DNA of 51,506 bases from an uncultured bacterium (GTDB lineage: Bacteria; Verrucomicrobiota; Verrucomicrobiia; CAIQCK01): positions 1-51,506 of the forward strand of contig CAIQCK010000108.1 of NCBI GenBank assembly GCA_903870275.1, given 5' to 3'. The notes under the pieces are model-generated. The model was not told the origin of the DNA and made no database searches. It worked only from the letters and a program-made list of their open reading frames with translations. The position numbers and the translations under genes are program-made. Positions 16,601-25,238 of the stretch are shown one piece after another. Each line of letters starts with the position of its first letter. Position 1 is the stretch's first letter.

Positions 16601-18302
16601 GAACGTGGTGGAAACCGGTCCAAGTCAGCGCGAGCAAACCGGCGTAGAGAACCAAGCCGATGCTGCAATGTCGCAGCAACCGGCCCAGCGTGGCGACGTA
16701 GCCGTTGCGGCTCGCCTCGAAAAGGCGGTTGAAGCCGGTGAAAATCCAGCCCACCGAGTAGTGAATGAGTTTGCCAACGAAATCTTTTTCCTCGTGGTGC
16801 GGTCGCAGCAGCAGCGCGGCCAGCGCGGGGCTGAGCGTGAGCGAGTTGAACGCAGAGATCAGCGTCGATACGGCGATGGTGAGCGCGAACTGCCGGTAGA
16901 ACTGGCCGGTGAGTCCGCTCAGAAACGCTGTCGGGATGAACACGGCCGCGAGCACTAGGCCGATGGCGATGACGGCACCGCTGACCTCGTCCATCGCCTT
17001 GCGGGTGGCTTCCACCGGTGGCAGCCCGAGCGCAATGTTTCGTTCAACGTTTTCCACCACGACGATGGCGTCGTCGACGACGATGCCGATGGCCAGCACG
17101 AGGCCGAAGAGCGAGAGGTTGTTCAACGAAAAACCCATCATGGACATGGCCGCAAACGTGCCGATGAGCGACACCGGCACCGCGAGAAGCGGGATGAGGG
17201 ACGCGCGCCAGTTTTGAAGGAACAGCACCACCACGAGCACGACAAGAATCATTGCCTCCACAAGCGTGTGCAGCACCGCCTTGATGGACTCGCGAATGAA
17301 AATTGTCGTGTCGAACTCGATCCGGTATTCCAAACCGGATGGAAAATCCCTCGCCATGTCCTTCATCGCGGCCGCGACGGCGTCGCGGGTCTCGATGGCG
17401 TTGGAACCGGGCAGTTGGAAGATGGCAATGACGCCCGAGGGCATGCCGTCGAAATAGTCACGGAGACTGTAATCGTTCGCGCCGAGTTCGAGCCGCGCCA
17501 CGTCGCGCAAGCGCGTCACCTGGCCGTTCGCTCCTGTTTTGAGGATGATGTCAGCGAATTCCTCCGTCGTGGAGAAGCGGCCCTTGGTTTGCACGGTGAG
17601 TTGGAAGAGGTTGCCGCTGGGTTGCGGCGGCTGGCCGAAGACGCCGGCGGCCACCTGCACGTTTTGTTCGCGGATGGCGTTGACGATCTCCGTGGCGGTG
17701 AGGTTGCGCGAGGATGCCTTGTTCGGGTCAATCCAGACGCGCATGGCGTATTCACTGACGCCGAAGATGCGCACGTCGCCGACGCCCGGCAGACGCGCGA
17801 GACGATCCTTCACGTGCAGAAACGCATAATTGCCCATGTACAGATCGTCGTATTTGCCGCTGGGCGAGATCAGGTTGATCATCATCGTGATGGTGGGCGT
17901 GCGCTTCATGGTCGTTACGCCGAGCCGGCGCACTTCCTCCGGCAGGCGCGGGAGCGCGGTCGAGACGCGGTTCTGCACCTGCACCTGCGCCATGTTCAGG
18001 TCCGTGCCGGTTTTGAAAGTCACCCCGAGGCGCAACTGGCCGTCGCTGCCGCAAGCCGAGGTCATGTAGAGCATGCCCTCGACGCCGTTGATTTCCTGTT
18101 CCAATGGCGTCGCCACGGTTGCTGCCACGGTCGCGGCGCTCGCGCCCGGATAGGTGGTCATGACGAACACGGTTGGCGGGGTGACTTCCGGATACTGCGC
18201 GATGGGTAGTGTGAACACCGCCACCAAGCCCAGGATGACCGTGACGATGGACAGCACCGCCGCGAAGATCGGGCGATCGATGAAGAAGTGGGAAAATTTC
18301 AC
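13695..18302 (-). CDS. RND (HAE1) efflux pump fused to NodT/OprM-type outer-membrane factor
   Basis: 1535 residues in one uninterrupted frame. Start is put at GTG 18302, which gives the canonical pump N-terminus VKFSHFFIDRPIFA; an ATG at 18362 overlaps the adaptor gene. Residues 1-about 1040 are a complete AcrB-like pump: first helix, PLEQEINGVEGMLYM, and the GIVVDDAIVVVENV helix with the proton-relay Asp pair. A basic linker (EHKKKPSVGGAVK) and a hydrophobic helix then lead to LLSGC; Cys 1071 (codon 15092-15090) is a textbook lipobox, followed by AAGPNYRQP and a full 465-residue outer-membrane factor (LRRRPDIRVAERSLAAATA, VDLTLSKFRAGRTTELDVARA). No internal start with a ribosome-binding site is visible. 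Signal peptidase II cleavage could free the lipoprotein half. Drug or metabolite export with the adjacent adaptor. Confidence 0.9.
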   Translation of the reverse strand: MKFSHFFIDRPIFAAVLSIVTVILGLVAVFTLPIAQYPEVTPPTVFVMTTYPGASAATVAATVATPLEQEINGVEGMLYMTSACGSDGQLRLGVTFKTGTDLNMAQVQVQNRVSTALPRLPEEVRRLGVTTMKRTPTITMMINLISPSGKYDDLYMGNYAFLHVKDRLARLPGVGDVRIFGVSEYAMRVWIDPNKASSRNLTATEIVNAIREQNVQVAAGVFGQPPQPSGNLFQLTVQTKGRFSTTEEFADIILKTGANGQVTRLRDVARLELGANDYSLRDYFDGMPSGVIAIFQLPGSNAIETRDAVAAAMKDMARDFPSGLEYRIEFDTTIFIRESIKAVLHTLVEAMILVVLVVVLFLQNWRASLIPLLAVPVSLIGTFAAMSMMGFSLNNLSLFGLVLAIGIVVDDAIVVVENVERNIALGLPPVEATRKAMDEVSGAVIAIGLVLAAVFIPTAFLSGLTGQFYRQFALTIAVSTLISAFNSLTLSPALAALLLRPHHEEKDFVGKLIHYSVGWIFTGFNRLFEASRNGYVATLGRLLRHCSIGLVLYAGLLALTWTGFHHVPVGFVPPQDKGYLISFVQLPDGASVQRTKTVADRMAQIMRETPGVGHVIEIVGLSFVTLGNESNTSSFFVTLEPFDERVKHGLTGDKIVADLRARLAKIQDGFIGVFGPPPVDGLGMVGGFKLQVQDRNEQGFPALQAATYHLMGAANQDKRISGAISTFRATVPQIFLDVDRAKAKMMRVPLENVWDTLQIYLGSLYVNDFNAFGRPYRVTAQADAPFRVKASDVVNLKTRNEAGDMVPLGTIMKVRDVSAPVTVNRFNMYNAAEITGAPAPGISTGDAIGIMTDLAEKILPPGFRIEWTEISYLQIIAGNTAVFIFPFCVLMVFLVLAAQYESWSLPLAIILIVPMCLLFAILGVWARGMDNNLFTQIGLVALMGLACKNAILIVEFARQLQEAGKTRLEAAIEASRLRLRPILMTSLAFAFGVLPMMLAKGAGAEMRTSIGTAVFYGMLGVTFFGIFLTPVFYVVIRAVVEHKKKPSVGGAVKAAAALLVVAASGVLLSGCAAGPNYRQPETKTDAAFGNLSQPNIATNQTAVTWWHGFNDPRLDALVTQAFAANHDLRIATARVLEARALRTQAILNLAPIVHADASYTRSLASADAEPFALSRDQRTMGLYNGGFDATWELDIFGRVRRSVEAATAEVALAEASRQDVLVTLAAEMARNYFDLRGGQQQLKVFRRNAQTQRETVDLTLSKFRAGRTTELDVARARAELDSTLAVIPPLEASLKRAIHRLSVLTGQQPTTLEPELAPDAPLPALPALVNISNPADLLRRRPDIRVAERSLAAATAGIGIETADLFPRLTFNGNMALESSQLAGLARAGGDTYSFGPRLSWAALDLGRVRARIKAARARADVELAFYEKTVLLALEETENALVEFGHERARRDYLKAAARDAEEAFSLARQRYDGGVTDFLVVLDTERTLLNIQAQLAQSNTRTATSLVAIYKAMGGGWENEAKAPAAAPTKATP

Positions 18303-18333
18303 AGGCAGGATGCGTTGAGGTTGAAATCTGAAA

Positions 18334-19851
18334 TCATCGCGAGGCTTGCTGCGGCGCGGCATCCACGACTTGGACCTGGCTGCCGGGGCGCGCCAGCATC
18401 AGGCCGTTGACCACCACGCGATCCTGCGTCGTCAAGCCGCTCAGCACGGCCGTCATGGCTCCATGCTGCCGGCCCACCGTGATCGGTCGTGATTCGACAA
18501 CTCGATTCTTCAAGAGTCCCTCTGGGTAACCATCCTCGATCAGCAAGCGATTCAAGCGGGATAAGAGTGGCTGCTTCGGGTTGCTTCGGAGCAGTTCCTG
18601 CGTTTCCTCTGACAGCTTGACGGTTCCAAATCGCCGGGCTTCAAAGATCGGGCCGTGATGGATGATTCGATCCAGATCCGTTGTCAAAGCGGTCTGCAAT
18701 TTCGGATCTACGCCGTTGGTGTATTTCGACAGCAAGTCGTTGCTCGCAGGAGAGAGTTGGCCCTTGAGATACGAGGATATTGCATCCGTCGGCGCTGGCG
18801 CCTTCAGTCTGGTGGCAATCGGTTCAAGACCGGCGATGTCCGTCGTAAAGAAGTTCGTCGAGCCAGCTGCGCTATCCTTGCTCAAGACCAGAACAAATTT
18901 GTTTCCCTGATCCGAACTGACGGCCACGGACGGCACGAGCAACGCCGGCGTCGGCGGACCGGCGGGCACGCGCACGTTGGCAGACATTCCCGGAAGCAGT
19001 GCGTGGTCCTGATTGGAGAAGACCGCGCGCAACCGGATGGTGCCGGTCATGGCATTCACTTGGTTGTCAAAAAAATCAACATGGCCTTTGTGCGGATAAC
19101 CCTGCTCGTTGACCAGCGCCAGTTCGCAAGCCAAGGAACCGCCTTTTTGTCCCAAACCGTTTCCGGCGTCGCCGCTGCGGTATTTCAGAAACGCCGCTTC
19201 GTCGGTGTCGAAGGTGCAGTAAACCGGGTCTATGGAAACAATCGTCGCCAGCACCGTCGCTGCGCCGCCGCTGGCTTGAATCTGGACGAAGTTGCCGGCC
19301 GTTACCAGACGGCGGCCGATTCTCCCGCTGATCGGGGCCTTGATGTGGGTGTAGTCGAGATTGATCCGGGCGGCGTTTTCGGCGGCGCGGGCGGCGGCCA
19401 CGGCGTCTTCGGCTTCGCGCGCCGTCTTGCTGCGACTGTCGTATTCCTCTTCGGAAATGGCGCGCGTGTTGCGCAGTCCCTCGGCGCGCTTGAGATCGTT
19501 TTTGGCAAGCTCCGAGTGGGTTTCCGCGCGATGGAGTTCGGCCTGGGTGCGCTCCAGTTCGGCCTGGTAGGGCCGCGGATCAATCACGAAGAGCAGATCG
19601 CCGGTCTTTACCTCCGCGCCGTCCTGAAAATGAATGGAAACAATGTGACCGGAAACGCGCGGCCGGATCTCGACCGTCTCCACCGCTTCGACGTGGGCGG
19701 GATACTCGTCCCAGTCGGTCACTGTCGTCGTTTCGGGGTGAGTGACGGTGACTTGGGGCGCGGGTCTGGCGGAGGGAGACGGAGGCGAACACGCAGCCAG
19801 GCTGATCACCAGAAGGGCGGACAGGAGATGGAATGAGGATTTCATGGTCAT
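18334..19851 (-). CDS. RND efflux periplasmic adaptor with an extra inserted domain
   Basis: 505 residues against about 380-400 for AcrA-like adaptors. MTMKSSF is followed by a hydrophobic stretch and lipobox LAAC (Cys 21), so it is a periplasmic lipoprotein. Order: first half of the lipoyl domain (VEIRPRVSGHIVSIHFQDGAEVKTGDLLFVIDP in part), coiled-coil hairpin about 95-165, second lipoyl half (YTHIKAPISGRIGRR), beta barrel, and a membrane-proximal part. The last is interrupted: between FVLVLSKD (about 325) and RPITVGRQHG (about 455) lie some 127 extra residues (nt about 18496-18876) with LDRIIHHGP and RLNRLLIEDGYPEG. It starts ten bases after tetR ends, and its stop is 31 nt upstream of the pump start. 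Confidence 0.9.
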   Translation of the reverse strand: MTMKSSFHLLSALLVISLAACSPPSPSARPAPQVTVTHPETTTVTDWDEYPAHVEAVETVEIRPRVSGHIVSIHFQDGAEVKTGDLLFVIDPRPYQAELERTQAELHRAETHSELAKNDLKRAEGLRNTRAISEEEYDSRSKTAREAEDAVAAARAAENAARINLDYTHIKAPISGRIGRRLVTAGNFVQIQASGGAATVLATIVSIDPVYCTFDTDEAAFLKYRSGDAGNGLGQKGGSLACELALVNEQGYPHKGHVDFFDNQVNAMTGTIRLRAVFSNQDHALLPGMSANVRVPAGPPTPALLVPSVAVSSDQGNKFVLVLSKDSAAGSTNFFTTDIAGLEPIATRLKAPAPTDAISSYLKGQLSPASNDLLSKYTNGVDPKLQTALTTDLDRIIHHGPIFEARRFGTVKLSEETQELLRSNPKQPLLSRLNRLLIEDGYPEGLLKNRVVESRPITVGRQHGAMTAVLSGLTTQDRVVVNGLMLARPGSQVQVVDAAPQQASR

Positions 19852-19860
19852 TTCAAAAGG

Positions 19861-20562
19861 TCAGGCGACTCGCGGGCCACGACGTTTGGCGGCACGGCGC
19901 GGCGGGCGGCCGGTTTTGGAAATTGCCGGCGCACGGAAACTGGCGGAGAACGCGACGATCAGTTGCGCCAGCAGGGCGTCAATATGATTCGGATTACAGA
20001 CGCCGGCGGTCATCTCTTTGATGCGCGAGGGATTGCAGAGAATGAAGATGAAGGCGCCCCACACAAACTCAAACCGCCACCACAGGTCGGCTTTCGACAG
20101 ATGGGGCGCGCTCTGCTGGACGGCATCGAGGTAAGCCTGGCGTACGTCGCGATGCAGGCGGCGCAACAGTTCTTGTGTCCGCCGGTTCGGATCGACAACG
20201 CCACGGCCGATCAGGCGCATGATGGTTTCGCCCTTGCCGGCGGTGGTGGCCAGCCGCAGCGGCGGCAGCAGCATGGCCTCCAGGAGTTTCTCCAGCGGCA
20301 CCGGTTTGCCGTTATGCTCGCGTTGCAGCCGGAGAAGCTCCTGAAAATGTTCCTGGTGAACCGGTCCAAACCGGCGACGCAATACAGCCTCCATCAGCCC
20401 TTCCTTCGAGCCGAAATGGTAATAGATCGTGGCGAGGTTGGCACCGGCGTCTTTGACGATCTGTCGCAGCGACGCGCCCTCGAAGCCGGCGTCGGCAAAC
20501 GCCTTCTCCGCCGCGTCCAGGATGCTGGACCGGCTGGCTTGTGTTCTCGCCGAGGTTTTCAT
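19861..20562 (-). CDS. TetR/AcrR-family repressor of the efflux operon
   Basis: 233 residues. The N-terminal helix-turn-helix is typical: RSSILDAAEKAFADAGFEGASLRQIVKDAGANLATIYYHFGSKEGL in pieces, with the IYYHFGSKEGL recognition-helix end. The C-terminal part resembles the TetR_C domains that bind hydrophobic ligands; a basic tail (SKTGRPPRRAAKRRGPRVA) is unusual and may add non-specific DNA affinity. It is the first gene of the operon and a perfect operator candidate lies 4-32 bases before its start, so it most likely represses itself and the pump genes and is released by a pump substrate. Confidence 0.9.
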   Translation of the reverse strand: MKTSARTQASRSSILDAAEKAFADAGFEGASLRQIVKDAGANLATIYYHFGSKEGLMEAVLRRRFGPVHQEHFQELLRLQREHNGKPVPLEKLLEAMLLPPLRLATTAGKGETIMRLIGRGVVDPNRRTQELLRRLHRDVRQAYLDAVQQSAPHLSKADLWWRFEFVWGAFIFILCNPSRIKEMTAGVCNPNHIDALLAQLIVAFSASFRAPAISKTGRPPRRAAKRRGPRVA

Positions 20563-20565
20563 TTG

Positions 20566-20594
20566 TTGAACGTTCGTTTAGAACGATCGTTCAA
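20566..20594. promoter_or_regulatory. Operator palindrome for the TetR-family repressor
   Basis: Arms TTGAACGTTCGTT (20566-20578) and AACGATCGTTCAA (20582-20594) around TAG; 12 of 13 positions are complementary. It sits immediately before the tetR start codon on the minus strand. AACG/CGTT half-sites at this spacing are typical of TetR-family operators. Confidence 0.8.
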
Positions 20595-20680
20595 TAAAAC
20601 ACGATGTCAGGAATGCTGTCAACTGTTTTGCGGATGGCCCGGACAAGTGCCGGCTCAGAGCGGCCGTGTTGATTAAATGG

Positions 20681-22846
20681 CTAAACCAACCCGTTCCATT
20701 TTCGCACGCACCATTCGGTGATGATCAGCGCGCAGAACAGGGCAAACCACCATGGCGTGTCCCATAACTCCAGTTCCAGAGACACCTTCTCGCGACGTTC
20801 GAGGAACTTCAGTGCGTCGGTCAGGCGGGCCGCCTGGTCGAGTTGGAAATACTGTCCACCGGTCAGCGCCGCCATCTCCCTCAGCAGCGGCTCGTTCATG
20901 GCCACGGCCTGGGTTTCCTGCGACGGCATCTCCCGGACTCCGAAACGGGCGGCGGCCTGGCTGAGTTTCTGGGGCAGGGCGGGGACTTCGAGACGCAGCG
21001 CAAATTCGCCGCGCGGCAGGTCGTTGATCGCGCAGCGGTAAAGGCCGCCGCTGCCCGCGACATAGTCCATGCGGACGCGGCGCAGCGGTTTGTCGCCATC
21101 GAACACCACCGCCGTCACGTTGGCGTCGTTGAGCGGCGAGAAGTCGGCGGCGAGCACGCGCGCCTCGACGTTCACCGGGTCGCCTTCGCCGAATTCGTCC
21201 CGCGACGTGCCGATCATGACGTGCGCGTCGCGCGCGCTGAACGGCGATCGTGCGGCCCATCGGATGACCTGCCCCCAAAAACGGTGGAATTGTTCGTCGG
21301 CGACTTTGAACCGCCAGCGCCAGGTGTTGTCGCTGCCGAGGAACAGCACTTTGCCGATGCCATAATATTGCGACACCAGCAACGGCGACGCCACGGTCGC
21401 GAGCAGCGCGGTCGCGGCGGGTTTGACGCCGGGGACCTGCCACTGCCAGTAAAAGGCGGGCAGTTCTGTCCAGAGCCTTTCGTTGGCGGCGGGATCGGGC
21501 ACAAGATGCGCCATCGGACTTTCGCGGCCGGCGGCGGTGAGTTGGAGCCGGAGTTCCCTGCCTTCGACGGCTTCGCCGCCGGGAAGCACGGGCAGCAAGT
21601 CCGCCAGCCGCTGGTTACGCCACGCGCCGGGCATGCCGCGCCGGCCGGCGATGGCGATGAGGGTGCCGCCGTTGTCGGCGACGAAGCTTTCCAGTTGCTG
21701 CTCGGCGGCGGGCGGAAGCTGATCGGGCGTGAGGTCGCCGAGGATGATGACGCTGTAGGTGAACCACTCCTGACGCGACGACGGAATCGGCGGGTGATTC
21801 GGCTCGGCGAGCAGGATCGTCGTCAGTTCCACCGGCTTGTCGCGCAACAGATCGTTCTTGAGGTAGCGAAACTCCCAACGCGGCTCGCTCTCGATGAGCA
21901 GGACCTTTAATTTCTCCTTGAGCACCTGCACGCGAAACGCGCGGCTGTTGTTCTCGGTGTTCGCTTCGCCGGGCTGCGGCGGCACCTCGACGGTCAGCAA
22001 CCGGCTGCCTTCGCCCGTCGGCGTGAAACTGACCGTCACCGTGTCGCGCGACAGGTCCGCGCCGGGTGTCACAAAAGTCTCGCCGACCACCCGACCTTCC
22101 TGCATGACGCGCACCGGCACACGCCGGCCGGCAAAACCGCTCGATGTGATCGCGACGGCCGCCCCGGCTTGATCGCCTGTAAACACAAGCCCGCTCGACG
22201 CCACCTCCGTGACGGCGATGTCCTTCGGCGGCACGGTTGGGCCGACGCCGACCGTGAACAGCTTCACTTGATGTTCGGCCAGTTTCGCCGCGGCTTCCAT
22301 CGGGTTCGGGCCGCGATTGTGACCGCCGTCGGAGACCAGCACCACGGCGCCGACGCGCTCGGCCGCCAGATCCATCAGCGCCGCCACCGCAGGCCGTCCG
22401 AGATCGGTTGAGATGCCGTCCGGCGCGGCCCATGGCGCGCGCGGGTCGAACGCGGTGGCACTCGCCGCGAAACGATAGGCGCGCAGTTGCGACATGCCTT
22501 GCAGCTTGTGCAGCAACTCGCCGTCGAAAACTTTGCGAACCTGCTCGGCGCGCGTTGGTCTGCCCGGGTCGTCGCGGATGGCCATGCTGCGCGACTGATC
22601 CACAAGCAACAGGAGCGTGTCCTTCGTCGTGCGGGTGATCTGTGTGCTGATTACCGGTGCGAGCAACGTGAGAAAAAGCGCCACCACCAGCGTAATGCGC
22701 AACATCGTCAGCAGCACGCCGACGCGGGGCGAGACCTGCCGGCGTTCGCGCCGGTAGAGCCACGCGAGCAGCGCCGACATGGCGACCACCAGTGACACGG
22801 CAAGCCACCACGGCCATGGGTTGGCGAAGATGAGCGTGGCAATCAT
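20681..22846 (-). CDS. Membrane protein with VWA domain and glutamine-amidotransferase-like region
   Basis: 721 residues. Two N-terminal helices (about 9-31 and 41-66) anchor the protein, as does one near the C-terminus (WWFALFCALIITEW). LLLLVDQSRSMAI near 78-91 contains the DxSxS metal-ion-dependent adhesion motif of a von Willebrand A domain, with VVLVSDGGHNRG as the second site. The middle (EPRWEFRYLKNDL, then GTLIAIAGRRGMPGAW, LLVSQYYGIGKVLFLGSDNTWRWR in part) matches the class-I glutamine-amidotransferase-like fold of large VWA membrane proteins. It is the last gene of the MoxR cluster. Probable envelope function with the other VWA proteins; exact role unknown. Confidence 0.75.
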   Translation of the reverse strand: MIATLIFANPWPWWLAVSLVVAMSALLAWLYRRERRQVSPRVGVLLTMLRITLVVALFLTLLAPVISTQITRTTKDTLLLLVDQSRSMAIRDDPGRPTRAEQVRKVFDGELLHKLQGMSQLRAYRFAASATAFDPRAPWAAPDGISTDLGRPAVAALMDLAAERVGAVVLVSDGGHNRGPNPMEAAAKLAEHQVKLFTVGVGPTVPPKDIAVTEVASSGLVFTGDQAGAAVAITSSGFAGRRVPVRVMQEGRVVGETFVTPGADLSRDTVTVSFTPTGEGSRLLTVEVPPQPGEANTENNSRAFRVQVLKEKLKVLLIESEPRWEFRYLKNDLLRDKPVELTTILLAEPNHPPIPSSRQEWFTYSVIILGDLTPDQLPPAAEQQLESFVADNGGTLIAIAGRRGMPGAWRNQRLADLLPVLPGGEAVEGRELRLQLTAAGRESPMAHLVPDPAANERLWTELPAFYWQWQVPGVKPAATALLATVASPLLVSQYYGIGKVLFLGSDNTWRWRFKVADEQFHRFWGQVIRWAARSPFSARDAHVMIGTSRDEFGEGDPVNVEARVLAADFSPLNDANVTAVVFDGDKPLRRVRMDYVAGSGGLYRCAINDLPRGEFALRLEVPALPQKLSQAAARFGVREMPSQETQAVAMNEPLLREMAALTGGQYFQLDQAARLTDALKFLERREKVSLELELWDTPWWFALFCALIITEWCVRKWNGLV

Positions 22847-22870
22847 GAAGTCTGGGGTTTCACTCGATGC

Positions 22871-24901
22871 TCAGCGGTTCATCACCATCTTGGGTGCCGC
22901 AGCTTCGCCGGGTGACCGGCGGGCGCTCCAGAGCGAGGTCAGCAGCGTTTCGACCACGGCCAGCAGCAATGCAAGCGTCGCCAGTTCGCGCCAGAGCTGC
23001 ATGCCGAACCGCTCGTTGCCGAGGCGCGACGGCAGTTCGCGCCAGTTGGCGGGAAACGTCGCGCCGAGCCAGCGGCCGATGGAGTCGCGCTGCGTGGCGG
23101 AAAGCGCCGTGAGGTCGGATTCGGCGGGGTCCAGGTTGATGGCGAGGGCGTGGCCGCCACTGGTGAAGACGCCCGGCTCGTCGGTCTTCACGTCGCGTGA
23201 GGGCGGCGGTTCGCCGACGGAAAGATTGCGCGATGCCTGCGTGGGAATGGCGAGTTCGTAAATCAATTCGTGAACCAGCGGCACGAAAACGGGATGGATC
23301 GGCAGGTCGCTCCAACTGTTGTCGAGCGGCAGCGCTGTTTGCAACACGCGGCCGTCGCCCAAGCGGCGCAGGATGAGCAGCGGATCGCCGTTGGCCAGCG
23401 TCGCCAGCGTGAACGTGCCCGCGCCGGGACTCAGCCGCCACCACGATTGCACCTGCGCCTGGGTCAACTCTGTCAGCTCCGGCCGCCAGGTCGCGTTAGC
23501 GGCGACGCGGTTGGGCGCGTTCGGTTGCGCGCGAACGACCGAGAGAAGTTTGGCCGGCAGGAGATAGCGGCCTTCCTGGAAAAGCGCGTCGTTGTAATCG
23601 GCAGCTTCGGCGAGGCTGCCGGGTGCGACCAGCAGGCCGCGGCCGGAGGCGACGAAGTGCTCCAGTTTTTCGGCCAGCGCGCGGTCCACGCGGGCGACAT
23701 TGGCGAGCACCAGCACCCGGTAGCGCGACAGGTCGGCGGAGGGCAGGGCATGGGCGTCTATCACCACCGGCCGGACGACGCTCTCGTCGCCCGGTTGAAG
23801 CGCGGCGGCGAGAAAACCGCTGCCGCTGCGAAACGCGTTGGGCGATGGCGATCCGTCGGCGATGAGCACGGGCAATGTTTCCACCGCGTCGAGCGCGAGG
23901 TAACGGCGGTTGTCGAGGGGCAGGGCGTCGGCGCCAATGTCGAGCGCGACGCGGTGCGGGCCGGGCTCGGGAAACTGGATGTTGAACGCGACGGCGGCGG
24001 TGTCACCCGGCTCGATGTGCGCGTCTTTCGCCGCCTTTTGGACGCCGTCAATGCTGAGCGCCGTGGAGATGTCGCGCGCGGCGGCGCTGTAATTGGCAAT
24101 GCGGCCGGTAATGCGCGCGATGCTGGACGCGGCGATGATGCGCGGTTGCACGTTGAGGTCCACGATGGCGACGTTCGGTCGCTCGGCGGCGGCGACGGCA
24201 AGCACGCGAACGGTCGGCTTCGGCTGGCCCTTGGCGAACACAGCGGCCACGCGCTCCCAGTCGGCGGCGCGGTCGGTGTTCCATCCGTGCGAAGCGCCGT
24301 CGGTGATGATGTAGATTTCGTGATTCGGATTGCGGAGTTTCGACAGCCACGCCCCGGCTTCCTCCGTCGCGCGCAACAGGTTGGCGGGGCGCGGTTGCGG
24401 CTGAAGCGCGGCGATCATCTGCTTGGTGCGTTGCAACTCGAAGCTCGGATCGGACGAGAGTGGCCGGGCGGTGTCGCCCGCGACGATGACCGAGACGGTG
24501 TCGCCCTGGCGGAGCGTGTCAACCAGGCTGAGCGCGGTGCGGCGGATGTTCTCGAAGTCGCTGGTGTCGCCGCTGGCGTAGGTGGTGCTGAACGAGTTGT
24601 CGAGCACCATCACGAGATCGGTCCGTGAGTGGCCGAGGTAGGCGGTGAACGCGGTCTTCACCAGCGGACGGGCCAGCGCCAGCGCGAGAAACGCGAGGAT
24701 GAAAATGCGCACGAGCATCAGCAGCCAGTGTTGGAACTGGAGCCGGCGCGTGGCTTTCTTGAGCGACTGGCGCAGGAACATCATCGCTCCCCACGGCACG
24801 ACGCGGAACCGCTGGCGGTTCAGCAGATGCAGGAGGATCGGCGCGGCAATCGCCGCCAGACCGGCCAGCATCGCGGGGTTGAGGAAGGAGATGGGCGACA
24901 T
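22871..24901 (-). CDS. BatA-like VWA membrane protein
   Basis: 676 residues. The start FLNPAMLAGLAAIAAPILLHLLNRQ is the characteristic N-terminal 'aerotolerance regulator' (BatA) domain with two helices and the RFRVVPWGAMMFLRQS loop. MVLDNSFSTTY (about 100-110) keeps a DxSxS VWA motif, and IYIITDGASHGW is the second site. A Trp/helix segment near the C-terminus (LATLALLLAVVETLLTSLW) anchors it again. Separated by 24 nt from the downstream VWA gene and 16 nt from the upstream small membrane gene, so in one operon with moxR and DUF58. Function by family: envelope-associated MoxR-VWA chaperone-like complexes. Confidence 0.8.
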   Translation of the reverse strand: MSPISFLNPAMLAGLAAIAAPILLHLLNRQRFRVVPWGAMMFLRQSLKKATRRLQFQHWLLMLVRIFILAFLALALARPLVKTAFTAYLGHSRTDLVMVLDNSFSTTYASGDTSDFENIRRTALSLVDTLRQGDTVSVIVAGDTARPLSSDPSFELQRTKQMIAALQPQPRPANLLRATEEAGAWLSKLRNPNHEIYIITDGASHGWNTDRAADWERVAAVFAKGQPKPTVRVLAVAAAERPNVAIVDLNVQPRIIAASSIARITGRIANYSAAARDISTALSIDGVQKAAKDAHIEPGDTAAVAFNIQFPEPGPHRVALDIGADALPLDNRRYLALDAVETLPVLIADGSPSPNAFRSGSGFLAAALQPGDESVVRPVVIDAHALPSADLSRYRVLVLANVARVDRALAEKLEHFVASGRGLLVAPGSLAEAADYNDALFQEGRYLLPAKLLSVVRAQPNAPNRVAANATWRPELTELTQAQVQSWWRLSPGAGTFTLATLANGDPLLILRRLGDGRVLQTALPLDNSWSDLPIHPVFVPLVHELIYELAIPTQASRNLSVGEPPPSRDVKTDEPGVFTSGGHALAINLDPAESDLTALSATQRDSIGRWLGATFPANWRELPSRLGNERFGMQLWRELATLALLLAVVETLLTSLWSARRSPGEAAAPKMVMNR

Positions 24902-24917
24902 GGCAGCGGCAACGGAT

Positions 24918-25217
24918 TCAGAACACGAAGAAAGCCCACATCAAACCGGCCAGCCACGTCAGCAGCGCGAAGTCGGCTAGACGGCGATTGAGTCCATAGA
25001 ACAACGGGGAAACCAGCAAGAGCAGCCAGAACGACGAGGCGTGGATCACCAGCAGCCAGAACCGATACGAGTCTTGGGGAGGATCAAGGAACAGCGGCGG
25101 CCGTCCACTCCAGCCGTTGGCCGCAATCCAGGCGATACTGCTGGCCAGAAACGCCGTCTCCAGTCCGACGAAGAGGACGTGAATCACTATGGAATGCTTT
25201 TGAAAAAATGTTTTCAT
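24918..25217 (-). CDS. Small three-helix membrane protein
   Basis: 99 residues starting MKTFFQKHSIVIHVLF. Hydrophobic segments at about 10-32, 50-73 and 80-99 predict three membrane helices; the protein ends inside the last one (LMWAFFVF). No known domain is recognised. Tight packing between the DUF58 and BatA-like genes suggests it is part of the same membrane complex. Confidence 0.7.
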   Translation of the reverse strand: MKTFFQKHSIVIHVLFVGLETAFLASSIAWIAANGWSGRPPLFLDPPQDSYRFWLLVIHASSFWLLLLVSPLFYGLNRRLADFALLTWLAGLMWAFFVF

Positions 25218-25238
25218 GGCATAGGAATCAATGGGAGT

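Noticed and set aside
13962..18209. Long + strand frames across the efflux pump gene
   Set aside because: They fall in the complementary frames of the pump/outer-membrane factor, with Arg/Gly/Ala-rich nonsense composition.
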